NCBI GenBank assembly: GCA_947627075.1 | Contig: CANQUR010000043.1 | Span: 1 to 11,301 of the forward strand | Source of the DNA: an uncultured Clostridia bacterium | GTDB lineage: Bacteria; Bacillota; Clostridia; Christensenellales; Pumilibacteraceae | DNA: 11,301 nucleotides | Direction: 5' to 3' | Part shown: piece by piece, positions 1-7,043 of the stretch | Numbering within the stretch: the stretch's first letter is position 1 | Layout of the letters: each line of letters starts with the position of its first letter | The notes under the pieces: generated by a model | Seen by the model: the letters and a program-made list of their open reading frames with translations, nothing else | The model's database searches: none | What the model was told of the DNA's origin: nothing | Translations under genes and position numbers: made by a program

Positions 1-2300
1 TTGGTTACGGAATTAAGTTCGCGACTGAACGGAGAGAATACATCTTTTACAAAATTTTCGCTCATGCCTATGCCGTTGTCTCGAACGGTAAAGCTGAGTT
101 TGGAAAATTGCGGGGTGGGGCGCTCGATCTCTTTTATAAGAAACTCTATCTTGCCTCCGACGGGAGTATATTTTATCGCATTGGATAAGAGATTCAAAAG
201 TATTTGATTGAGACGCAGCTTGTCGCCCATGATAAGGTCGGGCGGATTGTTCTGTACTTTTATGATAAATTCTTGATTTTTTGCCTTTGCTTGCGGCAAA
301 ATTATTATGTTGAGTTCCTCCAAAAGCTCGGGAAGGCTGAAACGATCGACATTGAGCGAAGTCTTTCCGCTCTCTATTTTGCTCATATCGAGCACATCGT
401 TTATGAGGCTCAACAGGTGATGGCTGGACGCCATGATCTTGCGAGTATATTCGCGTACTTTTTCGGTTTTATCGGCATCCTTTTCGAGCAACATCGAAAA
501 GCCCACTATGGCATTCATGGGAGTACGTATATCGTGGCTCATGTTGGAAAGGAAGTTACTCTTTGCTTCATTGGCGCTCTTTGCCGCATCCAAAGCCTCT
601 TGAAGTTTTTGATTCATTTGCTGTTCGAGCGTTCGGTCCGACATGACGATAAGGTACTTCTTTTTGTTTTGAATATTTACGTTATATATTGTTACCCTGT
701 ACCAACGGCGCTCTCCCGTAAGTTGGTGCATATATTCGCATTCCCAATGTTTATTGCCTCCGGACTCTATTTGATTGAGGACGGTATTTGGAATGACGAT
801 ATCGTAATTTACGGCGCATTTAGCCATAGCACGTATATCGTTTTTGATCTCCTTGTCGGAAATTCCGAGCAAACGCTCCACATTGGGGCTCAAATAATCT
901 ACGCCTTGAGTCGTAGGATCGAGCATGATAAATATATCGTCTACCGTAGCGGACAAAATGTCGAACATTTTCTCGCGATAAGCGATCTCCGCTTTTGCGT
1001 TTTGAGATTGTCTGTGATTGCGTATAAGCAAAAATGCAAATGCCGCAGCTCCCAAAAGCACGAATATCGCTATAAAGAATATGGTAGTGATACGTTGGAC
1101 GAATAGGAAGCCCGAACTTATCGTCGAAAGCGGCACTTCGCTGAGCATGATGTAATCTTGATATCCGAGCGGTTGATACACTATACAGTGATTGTTTCCG
1201 TTTATTTCGCATTGAATAGTGTTGGTCTTTTTATTAGCCCAATCGCTCTTTAATTGATCGATGACGCTCTTGTCCATGGAATCATTGTCCGCAAGGCTTT
1301 CCAATCTTTTTATATAGTCCGATTGAGAACCGCCCGCCTCGGTAGAAAAGAGCACTCTGCCGTCGTCGTGTATTACGAAGCATTTCGCTTCACCTTCGAA
1401 CGGATTGGTATTTATGGCGTAAGCGATATTGTTATTGGTGTAGCAAATAGCCAATATGTCGAATGAAAATCCGTTGAATGAATTTTGGAGTACGGGAATG
1501 GCAAAGACGGTGGTCCTTTGTATATCAGCGCCGATAAGCAGACTTTCGCCCGTCACTACAGACTCGTTATTGTCGAGTTCATCATGAGCGTCGTTGAGAT
1601 TCATTCCGCCGAGCGTGTCTCCGAGCTTGGGAGCGAGAGTCGTTCTTTTGCCGTCGAATGTGACCTTGCCGTTTTCGTATATAGCAAGGGTATGTTCGGT
1701 TTCCTCGCTCGTGTATTTATAAAGTCCCGCATATTTGGAATTTATCGGGCTGCCCCAATTCCAAGAGCTGTCGTCGGAGATCTCGGGACACTTTTTCTTT
1801 TCGAAGTTGAATTCGTAAGATTGTCCGTCTAATGCGATCGTTATCTTTTTATCCTTTTGAGTCCATTTGGATAGGTCGACGAAGCTCAATGTTTCTCCGG
1901 TCTCGAGGGTGATGGTCGCGTTATCCCAATTTCCGGTAGGAGTGGTATAGATATAACGATATTCACCGTACGGGGAATCGCTTTTTCCGAAGTCTTCGTT
2001 TTTGCGAATGAAGTACAATTCGGAATAACGCCATTCTTCCTTTCTTTTTTCAAAGTCAAATTGAGGCGACGTAATGTTGTCGTCCCAATCCCGAAGTATT
2101 CGCCATTTTTGTTCCACATAGGTGGTGACGGTCCTTCTTACTACCTTATAAATTTCATTGAGTTGCTTTGTACTGTCGTCGTAGATCCGTCTTGATACGA
2201 AATTGAAATAAATAAACCCTATGACGATAGCTATTATGACGGCAATGCACATAAAAAACAAAGGCAAAAATTTAACGAAAAATTTTTTTGCGTTTTTCAT
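1..2300 (-). CDS. Membrane sensor histidine kinase (cache-like sensor, PAS, HisKA, HATPase_c), C-terminus beyond the left edge
   Basis: The frame stays open from ATG at 2300 to base 1 (766 codons), so the protein is incomplete at its C-terminus. It should sense an external ligand and autophosphorylate a histidine to pass a signal to a receiver domain. Visible layout: membrane helix at about residues 8-30, extracytoplasmic sensor 31-395, second helix about 396-424, PAS domain about 443-565 (FDILSATVDDIFIML), then a HisKA H-box SNMSHDIRTPMNAIVGF with phospho-acceptor His589. The ATPase N-box LLNLLSNAIKYTP has Asn707 and the G1 box DNGIGM spans 741-746; the G2 box is off the window. The H-box form is typical of hybrid kinases, so receiver domains may follow outside the window (inference). 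The sensor matches the style of clostridial dCache kinases (FAIP followed by GFSFDILAICY) but carries an extra beta-rich stretch at about 110-225. An AGGAGAA site at 2308-2314 supports the start. No response regulator gene is present inside the window. Confidence 0.95.
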   Translation of the reverse strand, partial: MKNAKKFFVKFLPLFFMCIAVIIAIVIGFIYFNFVSRRIYDDSTKQLNEIYKVVRRTVTTYVEQKWRILRDWDDNITSPQFDFEKRKEEWRYSELYFIRKNEDFGKSDSPYGEYRYIYTTPTGNWDNATITLETGETLSFVDLSKWTQKDKKITIALDGQSYEFNFEKKKCPEISDDSSWNWGSPINSKYAGLYKYTSEETEHTLAIYENGKVTFDGKRTTLAPKLGDTLGGMNLNDAHDELDNNESVVTGESLLIGADIQRTTVFAIPVLQNSFNGFSFDILAICYTNNNIAYAINTNPFEGEAKCFVIHDDGRVLFSTEAGGSQSDYIKRLESLADNDSMDKSVIDQLKSDWANKKTNTIQCEINGNNHCIVYQPLGYQDYIMLSEVPLSTISSGFLFVQRITTIFFIAIFVLLGAAAFAFLLIRNHRQSQNAKAEIAYREKMFDILSATVDDIFIMLDPTTQGVDYLSPNVERLLGISDKEIKNDIRAMAKCAVNYDIVIPNTVLNQIESGGNKHWECEYMHQLTGERRWYRVTIYNVNIQNKKKYLIVMSDRTLEQQMNQKLQEALDAAKSANEAKSNFLSNMSHDIRTPMNAIVGFSMLLEKDADKTEKVREYTRKIMASSHHLLSLINDVLDMSKIESGKTSLNVDRFSLPELLEELNIIILPQAKAKNQEFIIKVQNNPPDLIMGDKLRLNQILLNLLSNAIKYTPVGGKIEFLIKEIERPTPQFSKLSFTVRDNGIGMSENFVKDVFSPFSRELNSVT

Positions 2301-2307
2301 GGAATTG

Positions 2308-2314
2308 TTCTCCT
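2308..2314 (-). promoter_or_regulatory. Ribosome binding site of the histidine kinase
   Basis: On the minus strand AGGAGAA lies 7 bases before the ATG at 2300. It fixes the start of a gene whose other end lies outside the window. Confidence 0.8.
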
Positions 2315-2352
2315 GTCAAGTTTAGTTTGGATATACAAGCGTATATATATTC

Positions 2353-2381
2353 AGTTTATCATATCTATAGGGAAAAATCAA
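2353..2381 (-). promoter_or_regulatory. Candidate promoter of the histidine kinase gene
   Basis: Reading the minus strand, TTGATT (2376-2381) and TAAACT (2353-2358) are separated by 17 bases and lie about 50 bases upstream of the start codon. The match to the housekeeping consensus is only moderate in an AT-rich stretch, so this is a weak call. Confidence 0.35.
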
Positions 2382-2501
2382 GCATTTTGATATTTATTTA
2401 CACATATTCACACTTTTTGAGCGCATATGAGCAAAAAATTTTGGCATTGCCGTATACATTTTTCCGCCGAGTGCATAATTAACATACGAGGAAAAAATCA
2501 T

Positions 2502-2981
2502 ATGGAAACAGCGGAAGGAATGTATATTTTTTTCGGTATAGTCTCGATGGTAACGGCTATAATAGAGTTTGTGAAAAAGACGGACGGGATATGTTATCAC
2601 GGGTGGCTCAAAGCGTGTTATTGGGGCATATCCGGGATATCCGATCTTTCTTTTGCCGAGCTCTATAAAGGAGACGGATGCAACGTCGTGGGATTAAGGC
2701 TATTTGCTACCGTAGTCGCGATGACGTTGACCGCTATAGCTATCTATATATCCTCTTTTCGTATAAAGTTAGACGGCGACGGCGTCGAAATGCGCTCTGT
2801 GCTGAATCGCAAACGGATAGATCTGAATGCGGACGGGCTCGAAATAAAGAGAGACGTAGACTTTATATCGATAAGTTCGGGCAAAAAGAGGATAAAGCTT
2901 CGCAGATCAATGCGAGGATTTGACGGTTTTTGCGAAAAATTGTTCGAAGGAGCGGGCAAAGCCGAATTTCTTGCGGCTTAA
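2502..2981 (+). CDS. Small membrane protein with a C-terminal PH-like domain, function unknown
   Basis: This 159-residue protein is not recognised as a named family member. Two hydrophobic helices are visible, at about residues 7-24 (MYIFFGIVSMVTAIIEF) and 64-86 (VGLRLFATVVAMTLTAIAIYI). After the second helix a charged soluble tail of about 70 residues alternates short beta-strand-like pieces (IKLDGDGVEMRSVLNRKRI, LEIKRDVDFISISSGKKRI) and ends in a helix (MRGFDGFCEKLFEGAG). That order, strands then one closing helix after a membrane anchor, resembles bacterial PH-like domains; this is an inference from pattern only. The frame extends upstream to 2427, but the ATG at 2502 has a GAGGAA site at 2488-2493 with 8-base spacing and begins just before the first helix, so I prefer it. 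It diverges from the kinase gene. No clear promoter or terminator of its own is visible, and transcription may read into the next gene. Confidence 0.8.
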   Translation: METAEGMYIFFGIVSMVTAIIEFVKKTDGICYHGWLKACYWGISGISDLSFAELYKGDGCNVVGLRLFATVVAMTLTAIAIYISSFRIKLDGDGVEMRSVLNRKRIDLNADGLEIKRDVDFISISSGKKRIKLRRSMRGFDGFCEKLFEGAGKAEFLAA

Positions 2982-3004
2982 TATTGCGATATGTATAATT
3001 TTTG

Positions 3005-3033
3005 TTGCGTTTTTTTGATTTTTGTGGTATAAT
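3005..3033 (+). promoter_or_regulatory. Promoter of the ankyrin-like gene, extended -10 type
   Basis: TTGCGT (3005-3010) is followed after 17 bases by a perfect TATAAT (3028-3033), with TG one base before it (TGGTATAAT), an extended -10 element. Transcription should begin near 3040, upstream of the AAGGAG site at 3054-3059. This excludes the upstream alternative start at 3022. Confidence 0.7.
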
Positions 3034-3066
3034 CATATAATAAAGCTTGAATTAAGGAGAACGATC

Positions 3067-3849
3067 ATGCCAAAAAGCGCGGCGGAATTGTTTGCCAAGG
3101 AAAAACAAAAGGAACTCAATAAGAGGTTTTTGGAGCTTTGTAAGCAAAAGGACGGACAAGGTCTGTTGCTTGCAGATATAGACGGGGTGATAGCCGAGGG
3201 CGCGGAAGTTACGGCGTCCGGTTGCAAAGCCATGTATCTCGCCACAAAAAATCACAATTTTGCGTTGATAGACTTTTTGATCGATCACGATATATTAAGC
3301 AATCCTCTTGCACGCGGGTATCTTGCCGCTATGTGTGATTTCGGCGAATTTTCCAAGGTGGAGGATAAATATTTCGAGGAACTTGACAAGGCGATAGAAC
3401 TCACCGGATTTTCCAAGGACTATCTTATCCCGTATATAAATTGTTCCTTTGTACACGAAGACCACGACAAGGCGTTGAAACTTTCCGAGAAGTATCCTAT
3501 TTCGAGAAGCGAGATCGTTGACAGCATACATATCCGCATTATATTCGAGATGATAGAAAACGAGCTCTATGACGGGCTTGCGATAATAAACGGTTATCGC
3601 GATTGGATAGACGAGAAGGCGTTTGGCGTTGCTGTCAGCGGCGGTAACGTTAAGGTCATACGTTATATGCTCGACAAAAAGCATTTGGTCGCACCTATAA
3701 ATGCGGTGTGCGAGGCGATATTTCAAGGATATATATCGGCATTGGAGCTAATAGATATAGCACCCAATCCCGTTTTCAGGCAAAATGCGGAAGTTTCCAA
3801 GGAGCCGAATATGCTCGCATATCTTGTGGGGCGCGGGCTCATTCGATGA
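3067..3849 (+). CDS. Soluble protein with degenerate ankyrin-like repeats, function unknown
   Basis: The protein has 260 residues, with no signal peptide or membrane helix, so it is probably cytoplasmic. Several stretches follow the helix-turn-helix rhythm of ankyrin repeats: about residues 54-77 (KAMYLATKNHNFALIDFLID), 184-208 (KAFGVAVSGGNVKVIRYML) and 212-235 (NAVCEAIFQGYISALELI), with a possible partial repeat at the C-terminus (MLAYLVGRGLI). The middle section is acidic and aromatic and does not fit the pattern well. Ankyrin repeats bind other proteins and are not catalytic; no enzyme motif is visible. The ATG at 3067 is chosen because AAGGAG (3054-3059) sits 7 bases before it and the promoter overlaps the longer alternative. 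It is probably a monocistronic unit with its own promoter, closed by the hairpin at 3881-3925. The ankyrin assignment is an inference from pattern, and the partner is unknown. Confidence 0.85.
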   Translation: MPKSAAELFAKEKQKELNKRFLELCKQKDGQGLLLADIDGVIAEGAEVTASGCKAMYLATKNHNFALIDFLIDHDILSNPLARGYLAAMCDFGEFSKVEDKYFEELDKAIELTGFSKDYLIPYINCSFVHEDHDKALKLSEKYPISRSEIVDSIHIRIIFEMIENELYDGLAIINGYRDWIDEKAFGVAVSGGNVKVIRYMLDKKHLVAPINAVCEAIFQGYISALELIDIAPNPVFRQNAEVSKEPNMLAYLVGRGLIR

Positions 3850-3880
3850 TGTCACGACCGTAAAAAAATTATATTTGTGC

Positions 3881-3925
3881 AAAAATGCGCTCTTGAAGCT
3901 TATGATCCTCTTGAGCGCATTTTTT
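3881..3925. terminator. Intrinsic terminator between convergent genes, probably bidirectional
   Basis: A perfect 12-base inverted repeat (AAAAATGCGCTC at 3881-3892 and GAGCGCATTTTT at 3913-3924) flanks a 20-base loop. The A-run on the left and T-run on the right give a U-tract in either direction. This suits its place between the plus-strand ankyrin-like gene and the minus-strand DUF1540 gene. Confidence 0.8.
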
Positions 3926-3979
3926 ATGATTTTCGTCTAATAATTAACTTTTATATGCCGATCGCAAAAGCATATTCGG

Positions 3980-4276
3980 TCATGCTTTAATGAACGTGAG
4001 GCAAGATGCTCCGTCCGATTCTCCCATGACGGTGATCCCGTTTGCTATGCATTTATTTCCTTTTTGAAAAATACAATCCGCATTGCAACCTACGGAAGTG
4101 TCCACCGAATAATCTGCTTTGACAAAATCGCTACCGGCTTCGAACATACTCGGATTTTTATCCGTCGGCTCGTAAGTTAAGCAATCTGTGTTTTTCGCCA
4201 CTTCTATTTCGCGGGCGCAGCAGCAATAGCCCTTGTTGAAAGTGCAATTTTTCTTTCCGCATTTAAGGTCTTTCAT
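3980..4276 (-). CDS. Small cysteine-rich protein with two DUF1540 modules
   Basis: The 98-residue product carries ten cysteines in two similar blocks: an N-terminal block with CGKKNCTFNKGYC and a closing DCLTYE, and a C-terminal block with CNADCIFQKGNKC and a closing SCLTF. The spacing (C-x3/4-C, then C about 6 residues on, then a final Cys before an aromatic residue) is that of DUF1540, a short Firmicutes domain of unknown function that plausibly binds metal; neither the metal nor a role is shown by the sequence. The first block has a run of three cysteines. There is no signal peptide or membrane segment. The start at 4276 is fixed by a near-perfect AAGGAGG at 4284-4290 with 7-base spacing; the frame is open upstream to 4357, but that would overlap the region where a promoter must lie. 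A TATAAT at 4322-4327 (minus strand) is a possible -10 without a good -35. The gene faces away from the P-type ATPase gene. Confidence 0.88.
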   Translation of the reverse strand: MKDLKCGKKNCTFNKGYCCCAREIEVAKNTDCLTYEPTDKNPSMFEAGSDFVKADYSVDTSVGCNADCIFQKGNKCIANGITVMGESDGASCLTFIKA

Positions 4277-4283
4277 AAAATAC

Positions 4284-4290
4284 CCTCCTT
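4284..4290 (-). promoter_or_regulatory. Ribosome binding site of the DUF1540 gene
   Basis: AAGGAGG on the minus strand, 7 bases before the ATG at 4276, is the best Shine-Dalgarno match in the window. It decides for the short 98-residue form over the longer open frame. Confidence 0.85.
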
Positions 4291-4350
4291 GTAATACAAG
4301 TATTTTTGGCATTATTCGGGAATTATATTCATGGATATTGTCGGGAATCG

Positions 4351-4379
4351 TTGACATTCGATATAATTTATGATAGAAT
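4351..4379 (+). promoter_or_regulatory. Strong promoter of the P-type ATPase gene
   Basis: A perfect TTGACA (4351-4356), 17 bases, then TAGAAT (4374-4379) with TG one base before it (TGATAGAAT) form a near-consensus housekeeping promoter with an extended -10. The start point should be near 4386, giving a leader of about 50 bases. No known riboswitch is recognisable in that leader. Confidence 0.8.
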
Positions 4380-4435
4380 TTTTTTGATATCGACGCTGAG
4401 TCGTCTATCGAAAAAACGATAAGGATTAATACCCA

Positions 4436-4807
4436 ATGAGCGAGGATAAGGAATTAATGCCCGAAAAAGGAGAGGATAACGGCGAAAGCTTTATTCCAAA
4501 TGACGTTACAGATCGTAAAAAAAGAAAAAAGACCAAGGCGGCGGCAGATATGAGTATGGCTACGAGATATTCGCCTCGGTTTGACTTCGGACTCAATGAT
4601 AAGCAGATCGAAGAAAGAAGAGAGAACGGGTTTATAAATGTGACTTCCAAAAAAAAGGGAAGGTCTTATATCGGCATTATATGCGGCAATGTTTTTACGT
4701 TTTTCAATGTTCTCACCTTTATAGTGGCAGTTGTTTTTTTTGGTCATAATAACCGCCAATATTTTGATAGGTATCATACAGGAGATACGCTCAAAGCGAA
4801 CTATTGA
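4436..4807 (+). CDS. N-terminal fragment of a P-type cation ATPase, separated by a frameshift from its catalytic part
   Basis: The start ATG at 4436 is preceded by AAGGAT (4421-4426). The first 99 residues have a charged N-terminus, then the cation-ATPase N-domain signature FGLNDKQIEERRENGFIN and the beginning of the first transmembrane helix (GNVFTFFNVLTFIVAVVFF). The frame then crosses eight T residues at 4734-4741 and continues as unrelated polar sequence (residues about 103-123) to a stop at 4805-4807. Conserved ATPase sequence resumes in the +1 frame right after the T-run. This is therefore not a separate small protein but the front of the gene continuing at 4731-6914. It contains none of the catalytic motifs and on its own should be non-functional. 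The fragment is certain; whether the break is real or an assembly fault is not. Confidence 0.85.
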   Translation: MSEDKELMPEKGEDNGESFIPNDVTDRKKRKKTKAAADMSMATRYSPRFDFGLNDKQIEERRENGFINVTSKKKGRSYIGIICGNVFTFFNVLTFIVAVVFFGHNNRQYFDRYHTGDTLKANY

Positions 4808-6914
4808 CAAATTGAGCCTTATTACCGCTCCCACGGTCATAGCGGTACGTAGCGGAGAACAAACGACCATTCCGGTAAACGAACTTGTGCTCGACGACAT
4901 CGTTCGTCTCGAAATGGGGAATCAGATATGCAGCGATTGCATCATCATGAACGGTGAATGCGAAGTAAACGAGTCCATCATAACGGGCGAGAGCATTGCC
5001 GTTCACAAGAAGGAAGGCGATATCCTTTACAGCGGAAGCTATATTTCGTCGGGCAGTTGTTATGCCCGCGTCGAGAAGGTGGGCGATAACAATTACATCG
5101 AGACGCTTGCGTCCAATGCGAAAAAGTACAAAAAGCCGAGAAGCGAATTGCGCGGTTCCATTATGATGATTATCAAGGTAGTGACGGTATTTATCATACC
5201 CATATCGCTACTTATGATCATAGGCGGCTTGAGCAGAAGCCAAAACATGGTGACTGCGGACGACGTAAGACGTACGATAAACAGCACCAGCGGAGCAATA
5301 ATAGGCATGATACCGGCGGGAATGTTTTTGCTTACCTCGGTTGCGCTCGCCGTTGGCGTCATAAGGCTCGCAAAGAAGAATGCGCTTGTTCAAGACCTTT
5401 ATTGCATCGAAATGTTGGCGCGCGTCGACGTGCTTTGTCTAGACAAAACGGGGACGTTAACCGACGGTACAATGCGCGTAAAGGCGACCATTCCGTTCGA
5501 AAACGACTTGGATTATGATATAAAAGATGTCGTCGGATCGTTGCTTTCCGCAACGGGCGACAACAATCAGACCGCAATAGCGCTCGGCAACGAATTCGGC
5601 TCCATGGCAAAATTCAAAACGATAAACGCTATCCCATTTTCGTCTCAACGAAAATACAGCGCCGCCTCATTCGAGGAAGTGGGTACATTTGTGCTCGGCG
5701 CTCCCGAATTTGTGATAAAGACGCGCAATAAGATGCTCGAAGCGCTTGTAAACGAAAATGTTTCGCAAGGATACAGAGTAGTCTTGATCGCGCACAGCGA
5801 TAAGACGATCGAAAACGAAACACTTCCGCCCGATCTCGAGCCCATGTTTCTTATCTCGATAGAGGACCACATTCGCGAGGACGCCATAGATACCATAAAA
5901 TGGTTCAAGGAAAACGAAGTGGATATAAAGATAATAAGCGGCGATAATCCGATAACCGTTTCGGAAGTCGCAAAGCGCGTCGGCGTTGCGGGCGCGGAAA
6001 AATATATCTCGCTCGACGGACTATCTTCGCAAGAGGTCATAGAGGCAGCTAATCAATATACGGTTTTCGGCAGAGTCACACCGGAGCAAAAATGTCTTTT
6101 GATACGCGCTCAAAAGGCGAAGGGACATACCGTAGCGATGATGGGAGACGGCGTGAACGATATCCTCGCCATGCGCGAGGCAGATTGTTCGGTAGCCATC
6201 GCGTCGGGAAGCGCGGCGGCACGCAATGTCAGTCACCTCGTGTTGCTCGACAGCAACTTTTCTTCCATGCCGAGCGTGGTAATAGAGGGTAGACGAGTCG
6301 TAAACAATATCACCAAGTCGTCCTCGTTGTTTTTGATGAAGACATTTATGTCGATTTGCCTGTCTATAATCTTTATTTTAATGGGCAGAGATTATCCGCT
6401 TCAAACCAACTATCTCCTTTTGCTCGAGATGTTCGTCATAGGCTTGCCTTCCTTCTTTCTTGCGCTTCAGACCAACAAGCAACGCATACAGGGCAACTTT
6501 TTGTCCAACGTCATAAGTCGCGCGATCCCCGGCGGATGTGCGCTCGTCATAAACGTCATGCTTATGTATTTGTATAGAGAATTTGTCGTTCACACTTACG
6601 GAGCGGGAGCGCTCGGCGCCGATATATTCACCTCGTTGTTGGTTCTTTCACTGTCTTGGACCGGTTTTATGGTGCTTATCAAGATATGTGAACCGTTCAA
6701 CGCGTATAGGGTATTTTTGGTTATCATAACCTTTGCGCTCATGCTCGTCACCATAATACTCATGGGCGATACGCTGGGAATAACGGCGTTCGACCTCACT
6801 CAACCCGTACACTTTGCAAGCATATTCTTGCTCATAAGTCTCGTGCTGTTGACGTATTTCATAGTGTCTATGGTCATGAAGCTGTTGGTCACCATAAAGG
6901 TGATGACGGAATAG
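4731..6914 (+). CDS. Catalytic and C-terminal part of a P-type cation-transporting ATPase (Exp7/CtpE-like), out of frame with its start
   Basis: The frame is open from 4725, just after TAG at 4722-4724; TTG at 4731 is the first plausible codon, with no good ribosome binding site, so this is a continuation of the gene beginning at 4436. Numbered from 4731: helix 2 at about 1-18 with IGIIQEIRSKRTIDKLSLI, actuator motif TGES at 85-88, helix 4 motif GMIPAGMFLLTSVALAVG, phosphorylation site DKTGT with Asp238, P-domain ISGDNPIT, and GDGVND with Asp473 and Asp477. Several C-terminal membrane helices fill the last ~180 residues. The enzyme class uses ATP to move a cation across the cytoplasmic membrane. 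The helix-4 motif and overall form resemble the Exp7/CtpE group, for which calcium has been proposed in mycobacteria; the substrate here is not known. All catalytic residues are intact and there are no further stops, so the lesion near 4734 is recent or artificial. Confidence 0.9.
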   Translation: MFFLVIITANILIGIIQEIRSKRTIDKLSLITAPTVIAVRSGEQTTIPVNELVLDDIVRLEMGNQICSDCIIMNGECEVNESIITGESIAVHKKEGDILYSGSYISSGSCYARVEKVGDNNYIETLASNAKKYKKPRSELRGSIMMIIKVVTVFIIPISLLMIIGGLSRSQNMVTADDVRRTINSTSGAIIGMIPAGMFLLTSVALAVGVIRLAKKNALVQDLYCIEMLARVDVLCLDKTGTLTDGTMRVKATIPFENDLDYDIKDVVGSLLSATGDNNQTAIALGNEFGSMAKFKTINAIPFSSQRKYSAASFEEVGTFVLGAPEFVIKTRNKMLEALVNENVSQGYRVVLIAHSDKTIENETLPPDLEPMFLISIEDHIREDAIDTIKWFKENEVDIKIISGDNPITVSEVAKRVGVAGAEKYISLDGLSSQEVIEAANQYTVFGRVTPEQKCLLIRAQKAKGHTVAMMGDGVNDILAMREADCSVAIASGSAAARNVSHLVLLDSNFSSMPSVVIEGRRVVNNITKSSSLFLMKTFMSICLSIIFILMGRDYPLQTNYLLLLEMFVIGLPSFFLALQTNKQRIQGNFLSNVISRAIPGGCALVINVMLMYLYREFVVHTYGAGALGADIFTSLLVLSLSWTGFMVLIKICEPFNAYRVFLVIITFALMLVTIILMGDTLGITAFDLTQPVHFASIFLLISLVLLTYFIVSMVMKLLVTIKVMTE
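4734..4741. other. Homopolymer T8 at the frame break in the P-type ATPase gene
   Basis: Eight T residues lie exactly where conserved sequence leaves the first frame (last fitting codons GTT GTT TTT) and re-enters in the +1 frame (TTT TTG GTC ATA). Removing one T would join the frames, but the joined protein would still lack the short loop between helices 1 and 2 that relatives have. A lost segment of 3n+2 bases between T-rich ends fits better than a one-base slip. Confidence 0.7.
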
Positions 6915-6920
6915 ACGACG

Positions 6921-6943
6921 TCCCGACGGAAGTCGGGATTTTT
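6921..6943 (+). terminator. Intrinsic terminator after the P-type ATPase gene
   Basis: A 7-base stem TCCCGAC / GTCGGGA with the stable GNRA loop GGAA is followed at once by five T residues (6939-6943) and further AT-rich sequence. It lies 7 bases past the TAG stop and separates this gene from the promoter of the next operon. Confidence 0.85.
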
Positions 6944-6975
6944 ATTATAAAGTCGGGCAAAACCGTCGTATGTGC

Positions 6976-7005
6976 TTGACAAAATTGCCGCAAATGCGTT
7001 ACTAT
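6976..7005 (+). promoter_or_regulatory. Promoter of the Na/phosphate transporter operon
   Basis: TTGACA (6976-6981), 18 bases, then TACTAT (7000-7005). Transcription should begin near 7012, which excludes the upstream in-frame GTG at 6972 as the start codon. No recognisable Pho box is seen nearby. Confidence 0.7.
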
Positions 7006-7043
7006 TTAATTGGTCAAATTTGGCTTTGAGGAATGTCTTATCT

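Noticed and set aside
204..1106. A 300-codon open frame on the plus strand
   Set aside because: It lies opposite the histidine kinase, whose minus-strand translation shows H-box, N-box and G1 motifs; the plus-strand product has no recognisable pattern and no suitable start site.
2427..2501. Longer N-terminus of the PH-like membrane protein
   Set aside because: The ATG at 2427 lacks a ribosome binding site, while ATG at 2502 has GAGGAA at proper distance and starts just before the first helix.
4406..4421. Small hairpin TATCG-A6-CGATA next to the ribosome binding site of the ATPase gene
   Set aside because: A five-base AT-rich stem is too weak to support a regulatory claim, and no riboswitch core is visible in the short leader.
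4720..4750. Programmed ribosomal frameshift at the T8 run
   Set aside because: A slip would join the frames but would still leave helices 1 and 2 without the connecting loop, and no stimulating hairpin is apparent downstream; a deletion or assembly fault is simpler.
6930..6957. Direct repeat AAGTCGGG at 6930-6937 and 6950-6957, a possible alternative terminator arm
   Set aside because: The nearer arm forms a far better hairpin with a GNRA loop and T-run; the second copy is most likely chance.
6972..7043. Upstream GTG start adding 24 residues to the Na/phosphate transporter
   Set aside because: The stretch overlaps the TTGACA and TACTAT promoter elements, and the added residues are not part of the membrane domain; ATG at 7044 has a good GAGGAA site.
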